Source: an uncultured Gammaproteobacteria bacterium (GTDB taxonomy: Bacteria > Pseudomonadota > Gammaproteobacteria > Steroidobacterales > GCA-2729495). From it: a stretch of 64,000 nt of DNA. Shown here piece by piece: positions 51,549-60,259 of this stretch; position 1 is the first letter of the stretch, and every line of letters begins with the position of its first letter. A program made the position numbers and the translations under genes. Location: NCBI GenBank assembly GCA_937921935.1, contig CAKZWQ010000006.1:1-64000 (forward strand), read 5' to 3'. A model generated the notes under the pieces. It saw only the letters and a program-made list of their open reading frames with translations. It was not told the origin of the DNA and ran no database searches.

Positions 51549-53920
51549 GACTGCCGCAGCAGGCGCATGCCGTTCAGGGTCACCAGCAGGGTTGCGCCCA
51601 CATCAGCGAGCACCGCCATCCACAGGGTTGCAATACCGGGTATGGCCAGCGCGAGAAAAGCCAGCTTCAGAGCGAGGCTCAGCACGATGTTCTCTTTGAT
51701 AACCCGGCGCGACTTGCGCGCCATGCGCAGTGCCAGGGGCACGCTGGAAAGATCATCTTGCATCAGGACCACGTCGGCTGTCTCCATGGCCTGGGCTGTG
51801 CCGCCGCCGCCCATGGCAATACCGATGTCGGCACGGGCCAGGGCGGGCGCGTCGTTGATGCCATCGCCCACCATGGCGGTGGCCCCGGCAAATTCTCGCA
51901 GGGTCTCGATTGCCTGAAGTTTTTCCTCAGGTAGCAGGCCGGCATGGACTTCGTCGATGCCGGCCACGGCGGCCGCAACGCGCTCGGCAGCGCGGGGCTG
52001 ATCGCCCGTCAGCATGACGCGACGGATAGGCGGGTCAAAGTCACCAAGTTCCTGCAGCGCGGCGCGGCTGGCATCGCGGATCTCATCCTGCACGCCGATA
52101 TAACCCACTACCTTGTCCTGGCGGGACACGTACATGACGGTGTCACCCTGGTCACTGGCGGCCTTCGCATGGGGCGATACCTGGTCCCAACCTGCCATGC
52201 TGTCATCAAACATCTCGCCCTTGCCGACGGCAACCTTGTGCCCGTTGCCGAGTTGGCCGCTGACCCCACGCCCGGGGTGCGCCATTACTTCAGTGGCCAT
52301 GGGGAATCGATGGGCCACATCCCGCTGGCCGGCGGCCGTGATGATGGCGTGGGCGACGGGGTGCTCTGATGCGCGTTCCACTGCAGCCGCTGCGGCGACC
52401 AGTTCATCGCAGTCGCCACAGTCTCCATTTTGTTCGGCCGGATGCTCGCAATCGCTGGCCCGGATACCGGTCACGGTGGGTCGGCCGTGGGTCAGGGTGC
52501 CCGTCTTGTCAAAGGCCACAACCTGAACATCAGCCAGTCGATCCAGTTGCGCACCGCCCTTGACCAGAACGCCGAGATTCGCCAGGCGCGTCAGGCCACT
52601 GACAACCGTGACGGGGATGGAGATAACCAGCGCGCAGGGGCAGGCAATAATCAACAGGGTCAAGCCCCGATAAAGCCAGCCAGTCACACCATCGGCCGTG
52701 GTCAGCAGGGGCTGACCAAATCCCACTACCGGGATAAGCACGGTCAGCGTGGCAATCAATACCACCGCCGGTGTGTAGTACTTTGCAAAGCGATCGATAA
52801 AGCGTTCCTGCGGACTGCGCTGGGCTTGCGCCTGCTCAACCAGTTTCGCGATGCGCGCGATAGTGCCATCGGCAGCCGGGCGGGTTACGCGCACTTCAAT
52901 GGCCGCTTCGCCGTTGACTGTGCCGGCCATGACATCATCACCGGTCTCTTTGACCACGGGCACGCTCTCACCAGTGACGGGTGCCTGGTTGACGGAGGAG
53001 ATGCCATTGATCACTTCGCCGTCTACCGGAATGCGTTGCGCCGGACGCACCAGGACGCGATCGCCAACCTGCACCTGGTCAACGGGCACTGTGACCTGGT
53101 GGTCATGGCTGCCGTGAGCATGCTCATGTCCGGCATGGTCTTCGTGCTGGTTTGCCTGGCCGTGGTCATGACCGTGATCGTGGTCATGGTCGTCATGTTC
53201 ATGGCCCGCATGTTCTTCGTGGTTATCGTGGACGTCGTCAGCGTGGGCTCGCAGCACCGTCGCTTCCTGGGGCTGCAGGGACATCAGACTGCGCAGGGAG
53301 TCGCGGGCGCGTTCGGCGCTATAGGCCTCCAGGGCCTCGCCGAGCATAAATAACAGGATGACGGTCACGGCTTCGCCGGTTTCGCCGATTCCCAGGGCGC
53401 CAACGCAGGCCACCGCCATCAGCAGATCGATAGTGATGCGCTGCGCGAAAATCAGGGCGCGCACGCCTTTTATAAAAACCGGTGCGCCGGCAACCAGCAC
53501 CCCGGCGCCGAACAACAGGCTCAGCGCAGGCATTCCCGCCACGTTCAGGTCGAACGGAATAGCAACCAGGCCGATGATCACGGCCGCCGTGACAAACAGG
53601 GCGCGCCGCAGGGGCGGTTGCTCCCAGAGGAAATGCAGAAAGCCACTCAGGCCCCGATGTTCCACCAGGTCCTCGGGTGCAATCCCCGGTTCGTCCTGGG
53701 CAATGCGGTAACCCAGTTCCTTGAGGCGTTGCTGTATAGCCTCAATGCTGACATCGCCATCAACATCCATGGTTTCCGTGGTGAAGCTGACGCTCGCGTC
53801 GTTCACCCCCGGCAGCTTGCGAATGCTGTTTTCGATGGTCATGGCGCAACTGCCGCAGTCCATGCCGGCAATCTTGACTTGAATTGGCTGTGCCGCGACG
53901 GCGGCGCTGGCTTCACTCAT
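51545..53920 (-). CDS. zntA: Zn/Cd/Pb-type P1B ATPase with a His-rich insertion
   Basis: A 791-residue pump. The N-terminal HMA domain has GMDCGSCAMTIENSI. The membrane site is CPCALVISIPVTVVSG, the zinc/cadmium/lead type, with DKTGTLTHGRPTV and [16 protein letters not shown]. In the cytosolic loop before VPVDQVQVGDRVLV, about 50 residues contain some 18 His among Asp, Glu and Gly (HDDHDHDHGHDHG core), a probable metal-binding flap. The promoter upstream (53962-53993) is of MerR type, and the MerR gene is just upstream on the same strand. The downstream MFS gene overlaps by four bases. Confidence 0.92.
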   Translation of the reverse strand: MSEASAAVAAQPIQVKIAGMDCGSCAMTIENSIRKLPGVNDASVSFTTETMDVDGDVSIEAIQQRLKELGYRIAQDEPGIAPEDLVEHRGLSGFLHFLWEQPPLRRALFVTAAVIIGLVAIPFDLNVAGMPALSLLFGAGVLVAGAPVFIKGVRALIFAQRITIDLLMAVACVGALGIGETGEAVTVILLFMLGEALEAYSAERARDSLRSLMSLQPQEATVLRAHADDVHDNHEEHAGHEHDDHDHDHGHDHGQANQHEDHAGHEHAHGSHDHQVTVPVDQVQVGDRVLVRPAQRIPVDGEVINGISSVNQAPVTGESVPVVKETGDDVMAGTVNGEAAIEVRVTRPAADGTIARIAKLVEQAQAQRSPQERFIDRFAKYYTPAVVLIATLTVLIPVVGFGQPLLTTADGVTGWLYRGLTLLIIACPCALVISIPVTVVSGLTRLANLGVLVKGGAQLDRLADVQVVAFDKTGTLTHGRPTVTGIRASDCEHPAEQNGDCGDCDELVAAAAAVERASEHPVAHAIITAAGQRDVAHRFPMATEVMAHPGRGVSGQLGNGHKVAVGKGEMFDDSMAGWDQVSPHAKAASDQGDTVMYVSRQDKVVGYIGVQDEIRDASRAALQELGDFDPPIRRVMLTGDQPRAAERVAAAVAGIDEVHAGLLPEEKLQAIETLREFAGATAMVGDGINDAPALARADIGIAMGGGGTAQAMETADVVLMQDDLSSVPLALRMARKSRRVIKENIVLSLALKLAFLALAIPGIATLWMAVLADVGATLLVTLNGMRLLRQS

Positions 53921-53961
53921 TTCTGCAGTCCTCGGGCCTACGGCCGATTCGAATGCAGTCG

Positions 53962-53993
53962 ATCCTGACCCTTTAAGCAGGGTTTAAGGTCAA
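53962..53993 (-). promoter_or_regulatory. MerR-type promoter/operator of the P-type ATPase gene
   Basis: On the minus strand TTGACC (-35) and CAGGAT (-10) are separated by 20 bases, the overlong spacing used by MerR regulators. The spacer holds the imperfect dyad GACCTTAAAC / TTAAAGGGTC. It shares TTGACCTTAAACC with the site at 54849. Confidence 0.75.
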
Positions 53994-54033
53994 GCCCTGA
54001 TCAGGGCTGCAACGGGGGTTCCCGCGCAAGGGC

Positions 54034-54801
54034 TCAGGCCTCAGTGGCTTCCAGGGCCAGGAAAAGCTGGGCAAACAGGAAGGCATTTGGCCCCCGGGCC
54101 CGAAACAGCAGGCCCCGGTCCTCGCTGGAGATCTCCGGCTCCAGGTGAGCATCACAGTCGGATTCCGACGCCGCCAGCCGGGCCAGGGCCGCGGCCAGGG
54201 CAGGCTCAGGATCGGCGAACAACACGGCGTAGGCATCATCCTCGCGCCAGATGTGCAGGTGCTGACCCCGCAGGTCTTCGAACAAGGTGTCCCATTCAGC
54301 CGCCGCCAGGTTACAGCCCAGACGTTGGGTCAGCTTGCGCAAGGTAGTAGAGGCCTGCGTGTGCCCATGTTCATGGCCGCAGGCCTGTTCCAGTAGCTGC
54401 CGGTATTGTTCGCCGGAGGATTCGCCCACGGACTTGTCCAGGAGTACCGCGACATCGTCCAGGAACAGTTCCAGTTCATGCCTCAGTACCAGCATTTCTG
54501 TAACTCTTTGTTCTATATCTATAAAACGTTGTTCTGCGATATCGCGTATCCCTTTCCCGCCGTCAGTCTCAGCTGCCTCCGTGCCCAGGATCAGCCGGAT
54601 GTCGTTCAGGGAAAAGCCATAGCGCTGGGCGCTGCGAATGAATCGGAGGCGGCGTTCGGCGTCCGGCGAATAGAGCCGATAACCCGCTTCGCTGCGTCCC
54701 GCAGGCCGCAGCAGGTTCTCCTTCTCGTAGTACCTGAGTAAAGAGGTGGACACGTTGGCTCGTTTAGCCAGTTCGCCGATGGTTAGAGGCTGTTGCTGCA
54801 T
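54034..54801 (-). CDS. MerR-family regulator with long C-terminal domain
   Basis: A 255-residue regulator. The first 70 residues are a MerR winged helix: LTIGELAKRANVSTSLLRYY, ENLLRPAGRSEAGYRLYSP and SAQRYGFSLNDIRLIL. A helical dimerisation segment follows, then an unusual C-terminal half with CGHEHGHTQ, a possible metal site, and a domain (LHIWREDDAYAVLFADPEPA) not found in CueR or ZntR. It lies 113 bases before the ATPase gene and next to the ABC exporter promoter. Two matching operators make a metal or thiol stress signal likely. Confidence 0.88.
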   Translation of the reverse strand: MQQQPLTIGELAKRANVSTSLLRYYEKENLLRPAGRSEAGYRLYSPDAERRLRFIRSAQRYGFSLNDIRLILGTEAAETDGGKGIRDIAEQRFIDIEQRVTEMLVLRHELELFLDDVAVLLDKSVGESSGEQYRQLLEQACGHEHGHTQASTTLRKLTQRLGCNLAAAEWDTLFEDLRGQHLHIWREDDAYAVLFADPEPALAAALARLAASESDCDAHLEPEISSEDRGLLFRARGPNAFLFAQLFLALEATEA

Positions 54802-54848
54802 AGGAGTAATGTGTGTGGATTGGCTGAAGTGCCCGCAGCAGGCGGGGG

Positions 54849-54880
54849 TTGACCTTAAACCTAGCTTTCAGGTCTAGGAT
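54849..54880 (+). promoter_or_regulatory. MerR-type promoter/operator of the ABC exporter genes
   Basis: TTGACC (54849-54854) and TAGGAT (54875-54880) are 20 bases apart. The spacer carries GACCTTAAAC-CTAG-CTTTCAGGTC, a dyad with eight of ten matches. It points at the ABC gene starting at 54955 and repeats the first 13 bases of the ATPase promoter. Confidence 0.75.
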
Positions 54881-54954
54881 AACGCAACTGGCATCTGCGG
54901 TACGGTCCGGATATGCCTCTAAGTCATTGAATTAAAAGGATCCGGAGCAAGATA

Positions 54955-56715
54955 ATGCTAGGAGTCGACGACAGGCTGGTTACACCAGACACGCTCAAAT
55001 GGGTCAAGGTGGGCCTGGTCGCCGGATTGGCGACCATTCCGACGACCATTCTTTTGTACTACGTGCTCGGCTTGACTGTTGATGGTGCTTATACCGACGG
55101 CATCAACGCGGTCCGCGAGTGGTTCTGGATTCTTGCCGGCCTGGTGCTTCTCAAGGCAGTGCTGGCCTGGACTTTCCGCACCGGCCAGTTCCGCGCCTCC
55201 AGCGAGGCCAAGCTGAATGTCCGGGACCAGATCTATAAGAAAGTGGTGGACTTGGGGCCTGGCCTGCTGGGCAAGCGTCGCACCGGTGAAATCGCCAACA
55301 CTGCGACGGAAGGTGTTGAGTACCTCGACTACTACTTCAGTGTCTACTTCGTGCAGATCTGGGTTGCCATTGCGATCCCGTTATTTCTGGTTGCAGCCAT
55401 TTTCTGGATCGACTGGGTAGTTGGTCTGTGGATGCTTGCCGGTGTACCTCTGACACCCTTGTTTGTGGGTTCCTCCGCGCGGGGTTTCCGCCGTATCAGT
55501 TCCAAGAACGAAGACGTCAAGAACCGCAACAGCGCCCAGTACCTCGATTCCATTCAGGGTATGTCCACCCTGAAAATGTTCAACGAGGAAATCCGTCGCG
55601 GCAAGCAGATGGAGGACGACAACGAAGTTCAGCGCAAGATCACCATGAAGTTGCTGCTGGTTGCTCAATCACAGTTCGTCTTCCTGGAGCTGGGTTTTGC
55701 CCTGTTCTCCACGGCGGTTGCCATGGGTGTGTCCCTGTACCGCTATACGGGGGGCTTCATGACGCCGGGTGAGGTGGTTGCCGTCGTTCTGCTGAGTCTG
55801 GAATTCAGTCGTACCCTGCTATTGGTGGGTGAATTTTTCTTTGCCGGTGCCCTGGGCCGGGAAGTGGCCGCGAAGATAGTCGAGTTCCTGGATGAAAAAG
55901 TCCCGGTGCGCAGCACCAAGGGTGCCCATGGCGGCCGCACCGATGGCCGTGCTATCAGCATCGAGTTCCGCAACGTGAACTTCACTTACCCGGGCGCTGA
56001 GGAGCCTTCTATCAAGGATCTCAGCATCAAGCTGGAGCCCAATGAAACCGTAGCTTTGATCGGCAAGAGCGGTTCGGGCAAAACCACGGTCACGAATCTC
56101 ATGCTGCGGACCCTGGACCCCCAGTCCGGGGTCATCCTGTTTGACGGCACGCCGGAAGAAGAACTCTCGGTGGAGTGGGTCCGCGAGCAGATCGCCCTGG
56201 TTCCCCAGGATCCCTTCCTGTTCTTCGGTACCATCGCGGAAAATCTGCGTATGGCCAAGGAACATGCAAGCGATGAAGAGTTGCTGGAGGCTTTGAAGGC
56301 TGCTGAGTTGCTGGACTTCGTGCAAACCAATCCAGCCGGCCTGAACACCATGGTCGGTGATCAGGGAATGGCCCTGAGTGGCGGCCAGGCGCAGCGGCTG
56401 GCCATTGCGCGGGCTATTCTCAAGGATGCCCCCATCGTTATCCTCGATGAACCCACCTCGCAGATTGATGTGGAAACGGAGGCTTTGCTGAACCGCGCCC
56501 TCGAGCGCCTGTGCGCCAGCAAAACCGTGCTGCTGATCGCCCATCGTCTGAGCACTATCGAGCAGGCGAGCCGCATTATCGTGATGGATCATGGCGCGTT
56601 GGCCGAAAGTGGGACCAAGGAAGAACTCGTTGCGCAGGGCGGCATTTATGCCAGCATGCTGCAGACCAAACGTGAAACCGAGCACGCGGCGCCAATCCCC
56701 GCCGCGGCTGTTTAG
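54955..56715 (+). CDS. CydD-like ABC exporter subunit
   Basis: A 586-residue half transporter: six-helix membrane domain (about 1-310), then an ATPase domain with Walker A IGKSGSGKTT, signature ALSGGQAQRLAIARA, Walker B IVILDEP and the switch LLIAHRLST. The segment DLGPGLLGKRRTGEIANTAT with EGVEYLDYYFSVY is typical of CydD, which with CydC exports thiols or heme. The D-loop region reads DEPTSQIDVE, a variant of DEATSALD. The gene sits behind a MerR-type promoter and 21 bases before its partner; no cytochrome bd genes are near. Confidence 0.85.
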   Translation: MLGVDDRLVTPDTLKWVKVGLVAGLATIPTTILLYYVLGLTVDGAYTDGINAVREWFWILAGLVLLKAVLAWTFRTGQFRASSEAKLNVRDQIYKKVVDLGPGLLGKRRTGEIANTATEGVEYLDYYFSVYFVQIWVAIAIPLFLVAAIFWIDWVVGLWMLAGVPLTPLFVGSSARGFRRISSKNEDVKNRNSAQYLDSIQGMSTLKMFNEEIRRGKQMEDDNEVQRKITMKLLLVAQSQFVFLELGFALFSTAVAMGVSLYRYTGGFMTPGEVVAVVLLSLEFSRTLLLVGEFFFAGALGREVAAKIVEFLDEKVPVRSTKGAHGGRTDGRAISIEFRNVNFTYPGAEEPSIKDLSIKLEPNETVALIGKSGSGKTTVTNLMLRTLDPQSGVILFDGTPEEELSVEWVREQIALVPQDPFLFFGTIAENLRMAKEHASDEELLEALKAAELLDFVQTNPAGLNTMVGDQGMALSGGQAQRLAIARAILKDAPIVILDEPTSQIDVETEALLNRALERLCASKTVLLIAHRLSTIEQASRIIVMDHGALAESGTKEELVAQGGIYASMLQTKRETEHAAPIPAAAV

Positions 56716-56736
56716 GAATAAGGAGAGGGCAAGATT

Positions 56737-58569
56737 ATGACGACCCTGAAAAGCACGGCCGGGCCTCTTCCGAACGTTAGCAATTACCAGATCATCAAGC
56801 GCCTGCTGAAGTTCATGCAGCCGTTCAACACCATTATGATCACCTCCCTGGTGGCGCGCGTGGCCAAGTTCTGTGGCCAGGCCGCGGTGCTCGGCATCGC
56901 AGCGGCGAGCGTCGGCATTTATATCAGCAGCGCCGAGCCCGGCGTGGTGAACTGGGATGTTATCTGGACCCAGGTGAAGTGGATTGCCCTGGCGGGCACC
57001 CTGGTGGGGCTGATGTCCTACATCGAAAACTACACGGGCCATTACGTGGCCTTCCGGATTCTCGCGGCATTTCGCGACCGGTTCTACTATTCCATGCTGC
57101 CCCTGGCCCCGGCCAAGACGGCCAAGCTGCAGTCGGGTGACGCGGTTAGCCGGGTCATGACCGATTGTGAGCGCATCGAGCCTTTCTATGCCCACACGAT
57201 CGCGCCGGCTATTGCGGCCTTTTATGTGCCCATCATTATTCTTGCCTGGTGCTGGACGGTGAGTCCGACCATCGTGTATGTACTGGCCCCGTTCTATATT
57301 GCCAACACCCTGTTGCTGCCCTGGCTGGTATCGAAGCTGGGCGGGGACGGTATCCAGTATCGTGAGCAGCTCGGGCAGGTTAACGCCTTTGTGTCCGATA
57401 GCATTCAGGGCGTTCGTGACACCATCGCCTTTGGTTATGAAAATCGGCGCGCTAAGGAGCTTTTTGAAATCGGGGCTACCATGCAGGAAGGTCAGGAAAA
57501 GCTCTACGGCGCTGACGCCTGGCAACGTGCCCTGGCGGAAATTTTCATCACCGTCGGCATCCTGGCATCGGCCTGGGTAGGGATTGAACTGTCCCTGGCT
57601 GGCGAAATCGACCCCTTGGTCGATTTACCCGCCATCATTGCCGTATCCGTGGTCGGCTTCTACCTGTCAGTGGGCCTGGCGAACAATTACACGGATTTTC
57701 GAGTGTCGCTGATTGCCGCTCGTCGCCTGTTTTCCATGATGGATCAGGCCCCGGCCGTGACTGATACGGCGACGGCGCCGGTTGCCGGAACCATCGAGCC
57801 CAAGATTCGTTTCAGCGATGTGACTTTTGAATACGACGCTGACGATGCGGCCTGGAGTCGCGAGAAGAAGGTCTTTGACGGTCTTTCTCTGGATATCGAG
57901 CCCGGCAGGCATGTAGCCCTCGTCGGGCCGAGTGGCACCGGTAAGTCCACCATCGTCAACCTGCTGCTTCGCCAATGGGATCCCCAGTCAGGCAAGATTG
58001 AAATTGGCGGTCACCCCCTGACGGAATTCCCGCTGGCTGATCTGCAGCGCTATATAGCCGTTGTCTCGCAGCGTAGCTATATTTTCAATGACACGGTGCG
58101 CGAGAATATTCGCATGGGTCGTTATGACGCTACCGATGAAGAAATTATGGCGGCTGCGGAAAAGGCCGGCCTGACCAAATGGCTGGCCAGTACACCGGAC
58201 GGCATGGAAACCCAGGCCGGTGAGCGCGGCAGCAAAATTTCCGGTGGCCAGCGTCAGCGTGTGGCGATTGCCCGCGCGATCCTGAAGGACTCACCGATTG
58301 TGCTGCTTGACGAAGCCACGTCCAGCCTGGATGTGGAAACCGAGCGTAGCGTCATGGAGGCCTTGCGGATTCTCACGGCGGGCCGGACGACGCTGACTAT
58401 CGCGCATCGCTTGTCCACGGTAGTGCACACTGACGAGATCCTGGTCATGCTTAAGGGGCGGATTGCCGAACGTGGCACTCACGAGGAGCTTATGTCCCGG
58501 GGCGGCTGGTACGCGCGCATGTTTGAGATGCAACAGGACGAGGTTGACGCGACGCTGGTTGCTCACTGA
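56737..58569 (+). CDS. CydC-like ABC exporter subunit
   Basis: A 610-residue half transporter and the likely heterodimer partner of the gene before it. The membrane domain (to about 330) includes LQSGDAVSRVMTDCERIEPF, and the ATPase has Walker A VGPSGTGKST, ISGGQRQRVAIARA, VLLDEATSSLDVE and LTIAHRLSTVV. All ATPase motifs are canonical. AAGGAGAGG precedes the ATG. It ends the operon, closed by a strong terminator. Substrates of relatives include glutathione, cysteine and heme; here metal-thiol conjugates are a reasonable guess. Confidence 0.85.
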   Translation: MTTLKSTAGPLPNVSNYQIIKRLLKFMQPFNTIMITSLVARVAKFCGQAAVLGIAAASVGIYISSAEPGVVNWDVIWTQVKWIALAGTLVGLMSYIENYTGHYVAFRILAAFRDRFYYSMLPLAPAKTAKLQSGDAVSRVMTDCERIEPFYAHTIAPAIAAFYVPIIILAWCWTVSPTIVYVLAPFYIANTLLLPWLVSKLGGDGIQYREQLGQVNAFVSDSIQGVRDTIAFGYENRRAKELFEIGATMQEGQEKLYGADAWQRALAEIFITVGILASAWVGIELSLAGEIDPLVDLPAIIAVSVVGFYLSVGLANNYTDFRVSLIAARRLFSMMDQAPAVTDTATAPVAGTIEPKIRFSDVTFEYDADDAAWSREKKVFDGLSLDIEPGRHVALVGPSGTGKSTIVNLLLRQWDPQSGKIEIGGHPLTEFPLADLQRYIAVVSQRSYIFNDTVRENIRMGRYDATDEEIMAAAEKAGLTKWLASTPDGMETQAGERGSKISGGQRQRVAIARAILKDSPIVLLDEATSSLDVETERSVMEALRILTAGRTTLTIAHRLSTVVHTDEILVMLKGRIAERGTHEELMSRGGWYARMFEMQQDEVDATLVAH

Positions 58570-58591
58570 GTCGCTGTCAGCTCTTAGCCTG

Positions 58592-58625
58592 AAGGCCTGT
58601 GACCGAGGTGGTCACAGGCCTTTCT
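58592..58625 (+). terminator. Rho-independent terminator of the ABC exporter operon
   Basis: Perfect 13-base stem AAGGCCTGTGACC / GGTCACAGGCCTT with loop GAGGT, running into a short T-rich tail (TTTCTT). Confidence 0.88.
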
Positions 58626-58683
58626 TATTGGCCGCGCGTTCTTTGTTCTGTCTGCAGTAGCGGGTTGATCGTCTGCCGTGCCG

Positions 58684-59064
58684 TCACTGAGCATCCAGAT
58701 GGACGAAAATTTCGCCCGCTGTTTCTTCGATCGGCACCGTGGTCAGCGGGGCGGGCGATTTACCCATGGAAATCATGCCGTGGGTCCACTTGGGCATGGG
58801 CACGCCGGCAAAGGCGTTGACCCAGTCGAGATTGGCGCCGGTGCAGAAGTCGAAGCGGGAGCCATGCCACGGGCATTTGAGTACGCCATCGCTTAGCTCG
58901 CCGCGACTCATTTTCATGCCCATATGCGGGCAACGATTGACGACGGCCCGGGCCTGGCCCTGGATGCGCGTCAACAGTAATTTTTGCTCATTGGCCTGGG
59001 TTGCAAACAGCTTCCCTTCTGCAACATCCTGTGACGACGCCACCCGAATTTTCTGTTCAGCCAT
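58684..59064 (-). CDS. Rieske [2Fe-2S] ferredoxin-like protein
   Basis: A 126-residue soluble protein with both Rieske ligand boxes, CPHMGMKMSRGEL and CPWHGSRFDF. It is the size of Rieske ferredoxins or NirD-like small subunits. No oxygenase adjoins it. It would carry electrons to an oxygenase encoded elsewhere. Confidence 0.9.
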   Translation of the reverse strand: MAEQKIRVASSQDVAEGKLFATQANEQKLLLTRIQGQARAVVNRCPHMGMKMSRGELSDGVLKCPWHGSRFDFCTGANLDWVNAFAGVPMPKWTHGMISMGKSPAPLTTVPIEETAGEIFVHLDAQ

Positions 59065-59114
59065 AGGGGCTTCCTCCGTTTAGGATTGCCACGACTTTAG
59101 CACCTGCACCTCGG

Positions 59115-59870
59115 CTAGTCTGTCTGGGTGCGCAGCTCACCGCGCGGGTAATCGGTGTGAGTGCGAATGCCGGGTGCGACTTCGGCCAGGTCGACAAAGT
59201 CGGCATAGTAGCGCAGCGGCCAGTAATGGCCGTCGCGCGGGAAAAGGTCGCGCCGGGGGCTCGCGGTCACGTCGCGGTTGTAGGCCTGTGACAGGGGTGA
59301 GTTAGAGGCTACGGTCGGATCATCACGATTAATGAAGGTGACGGCAAAGTCAGCACAGCGGCCATGATTTCTGACCCCGTAGCGCCAGTCGATAAAGCCG
59401 AGGATCCCGAAAGGGTCCAGGAAGGTCATTTCGATCCATGTTTCGCTGCGCGTTTCTCGCAGGCTTGCGCACAGAGCATCAGCCACGAAGGCGCCCGAGC
59501 TGTGGGTGATCAATCGCATACGTTCCAGCTTGGGTAGCGTCGCCAGTTCCGTACCGAGAGCATCTCCCAGGCGGCGCGCATTAGCAGCGGCGCGCAGGCG
59601 TTCGTCAGCGCCGGCGTCCCAGCGGTAATTCACGACAGCCGTACCCGAGTCGAGGGCGGCCAAGTCGCGAAAGCGTGTGGCGATCTCGTCAAGGATCGGA
59701 TTGCCTCCGTCCTGGGAGCCGTGGAAAATTAACACGACCTGTCGGGTCTCATCCGGATTCAGGTTCAGGGGCGTAACGAGAAATGAAGCAGGCAGGCGCG
59801 CGTAGATTTCTGTGGCGGCGAGAGCTACCAGCAGGATACTTAGCAGGGCCAGCAAAGCACGGCCTGGCAT
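59115..59870 (-). CDS. Alpha/beta-hydrolase-like protein with N-terminal anchor
   Basis: A 251-residue protein with a signal or anchor helix (LLALLSILLVALAATEIYA). VVLIFHGSQDGGNP and the elbow LITHSSGAFVADAL give a serine nucleophile, with a late DGHYWPLRYY as possible His. The ATG at 59870 starts directly before the hydrophobic helix; a frame-extended start at 59900 adds ten residues. The substrate is unknown. Confidence 0.65.
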   Translation of the reverse strand: MPGRALLALLSILLVALAATEIYARLPASFLVTPLNLNPDETRQVVLIFHGSQDGGNPILDEIATRFRDLAALDSGTAVVNYRWDAGADERLRAAANARRLGDALGTELATLPKLERMRLITHSSGAFVADALCASLRETRSETWIEMTFLDPFGILGFIDWRYGVRNHGRCADFAVTFINRDDPTVASNSPLSQAYNRDVTASPRRDLFPRDGHYWPLRYYADFVDLAEVAPGIRTHTDYPRGELRTQTD

Positions 59871-59971
59871 AGGGTCTTCTCCGACTGCAGCCAGTCGCAA
59901 TCGTAGCAGGGAGTTGGTATAGCGCAGCGCCTTTTTACGTAGGCACCGCGACTCCGCGCAATCAGCAGATT

Positions 59972-60238
59972 CTAGCCTTCTATTCTGGCCAGTCGGCCGT
60001 CAGGTCCGAATGTAAGCGTGCGCTTGAACTGGCCGGGCCGGTCATAGACCCAGGTATTGCCGAAGCGCTCAGTCGGTTCACCGCAGCGCTTCAGGACTTC
60101 GTACTTGCCCATACCGCTGCGATTGCTGTCGGAAACGATATGGGTTCCGCAGCGCATACTGCCGGCAAAAGCCTCACCGAAGAGAAAAAGGCTGGAAATC
60201 AGGGCAATCACCAGGCTGTAAATGATCTTGTATTTCAT
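59972..60238 (-). CDS. DUF2845 small exported protein
   Basis: An 88-residue protein with signal peptide (ALISSLFLFGEAFA) and the DUF2845 pattern: SMRCGTHIVSDSNRSGMGKY, VLKRCGEPTER and WVYDRPGQFKRTLTFGPDG. The two Cys may form a disulfide. It starts 21 bases after the stop of the gene at 60260. Function is unknown. Confidence 0.8.
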   Translation of the reverse strand: MKYKIIYSLVIALISSLFLFGEAFAGSMRCGTHIVSDSNRSGMGKYEVLKRCGEPTERFGNTWVYDRPGQFKRTLTFGPDGRLARIEG

Positions 60239-60259
60239 GGTTAATTCTCCGCCTGTCGA

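Noticed and set aside
52430-53353. A 307-codon plus-strand frame with Val/Met-rich end
   Set aside because: It is antisense to the His-rich part of the P-type ATPase; repeats of the His codons on the other strand produce the Met/Val runs.
55819-57525. A 568-codon minus-strand open frame
   Set aside because: It lies antisense to the two ABC exporter genes, which show full Walker and signature motifs; the antisense translation has no family pattern. High GC and codon bias explain the open frame.
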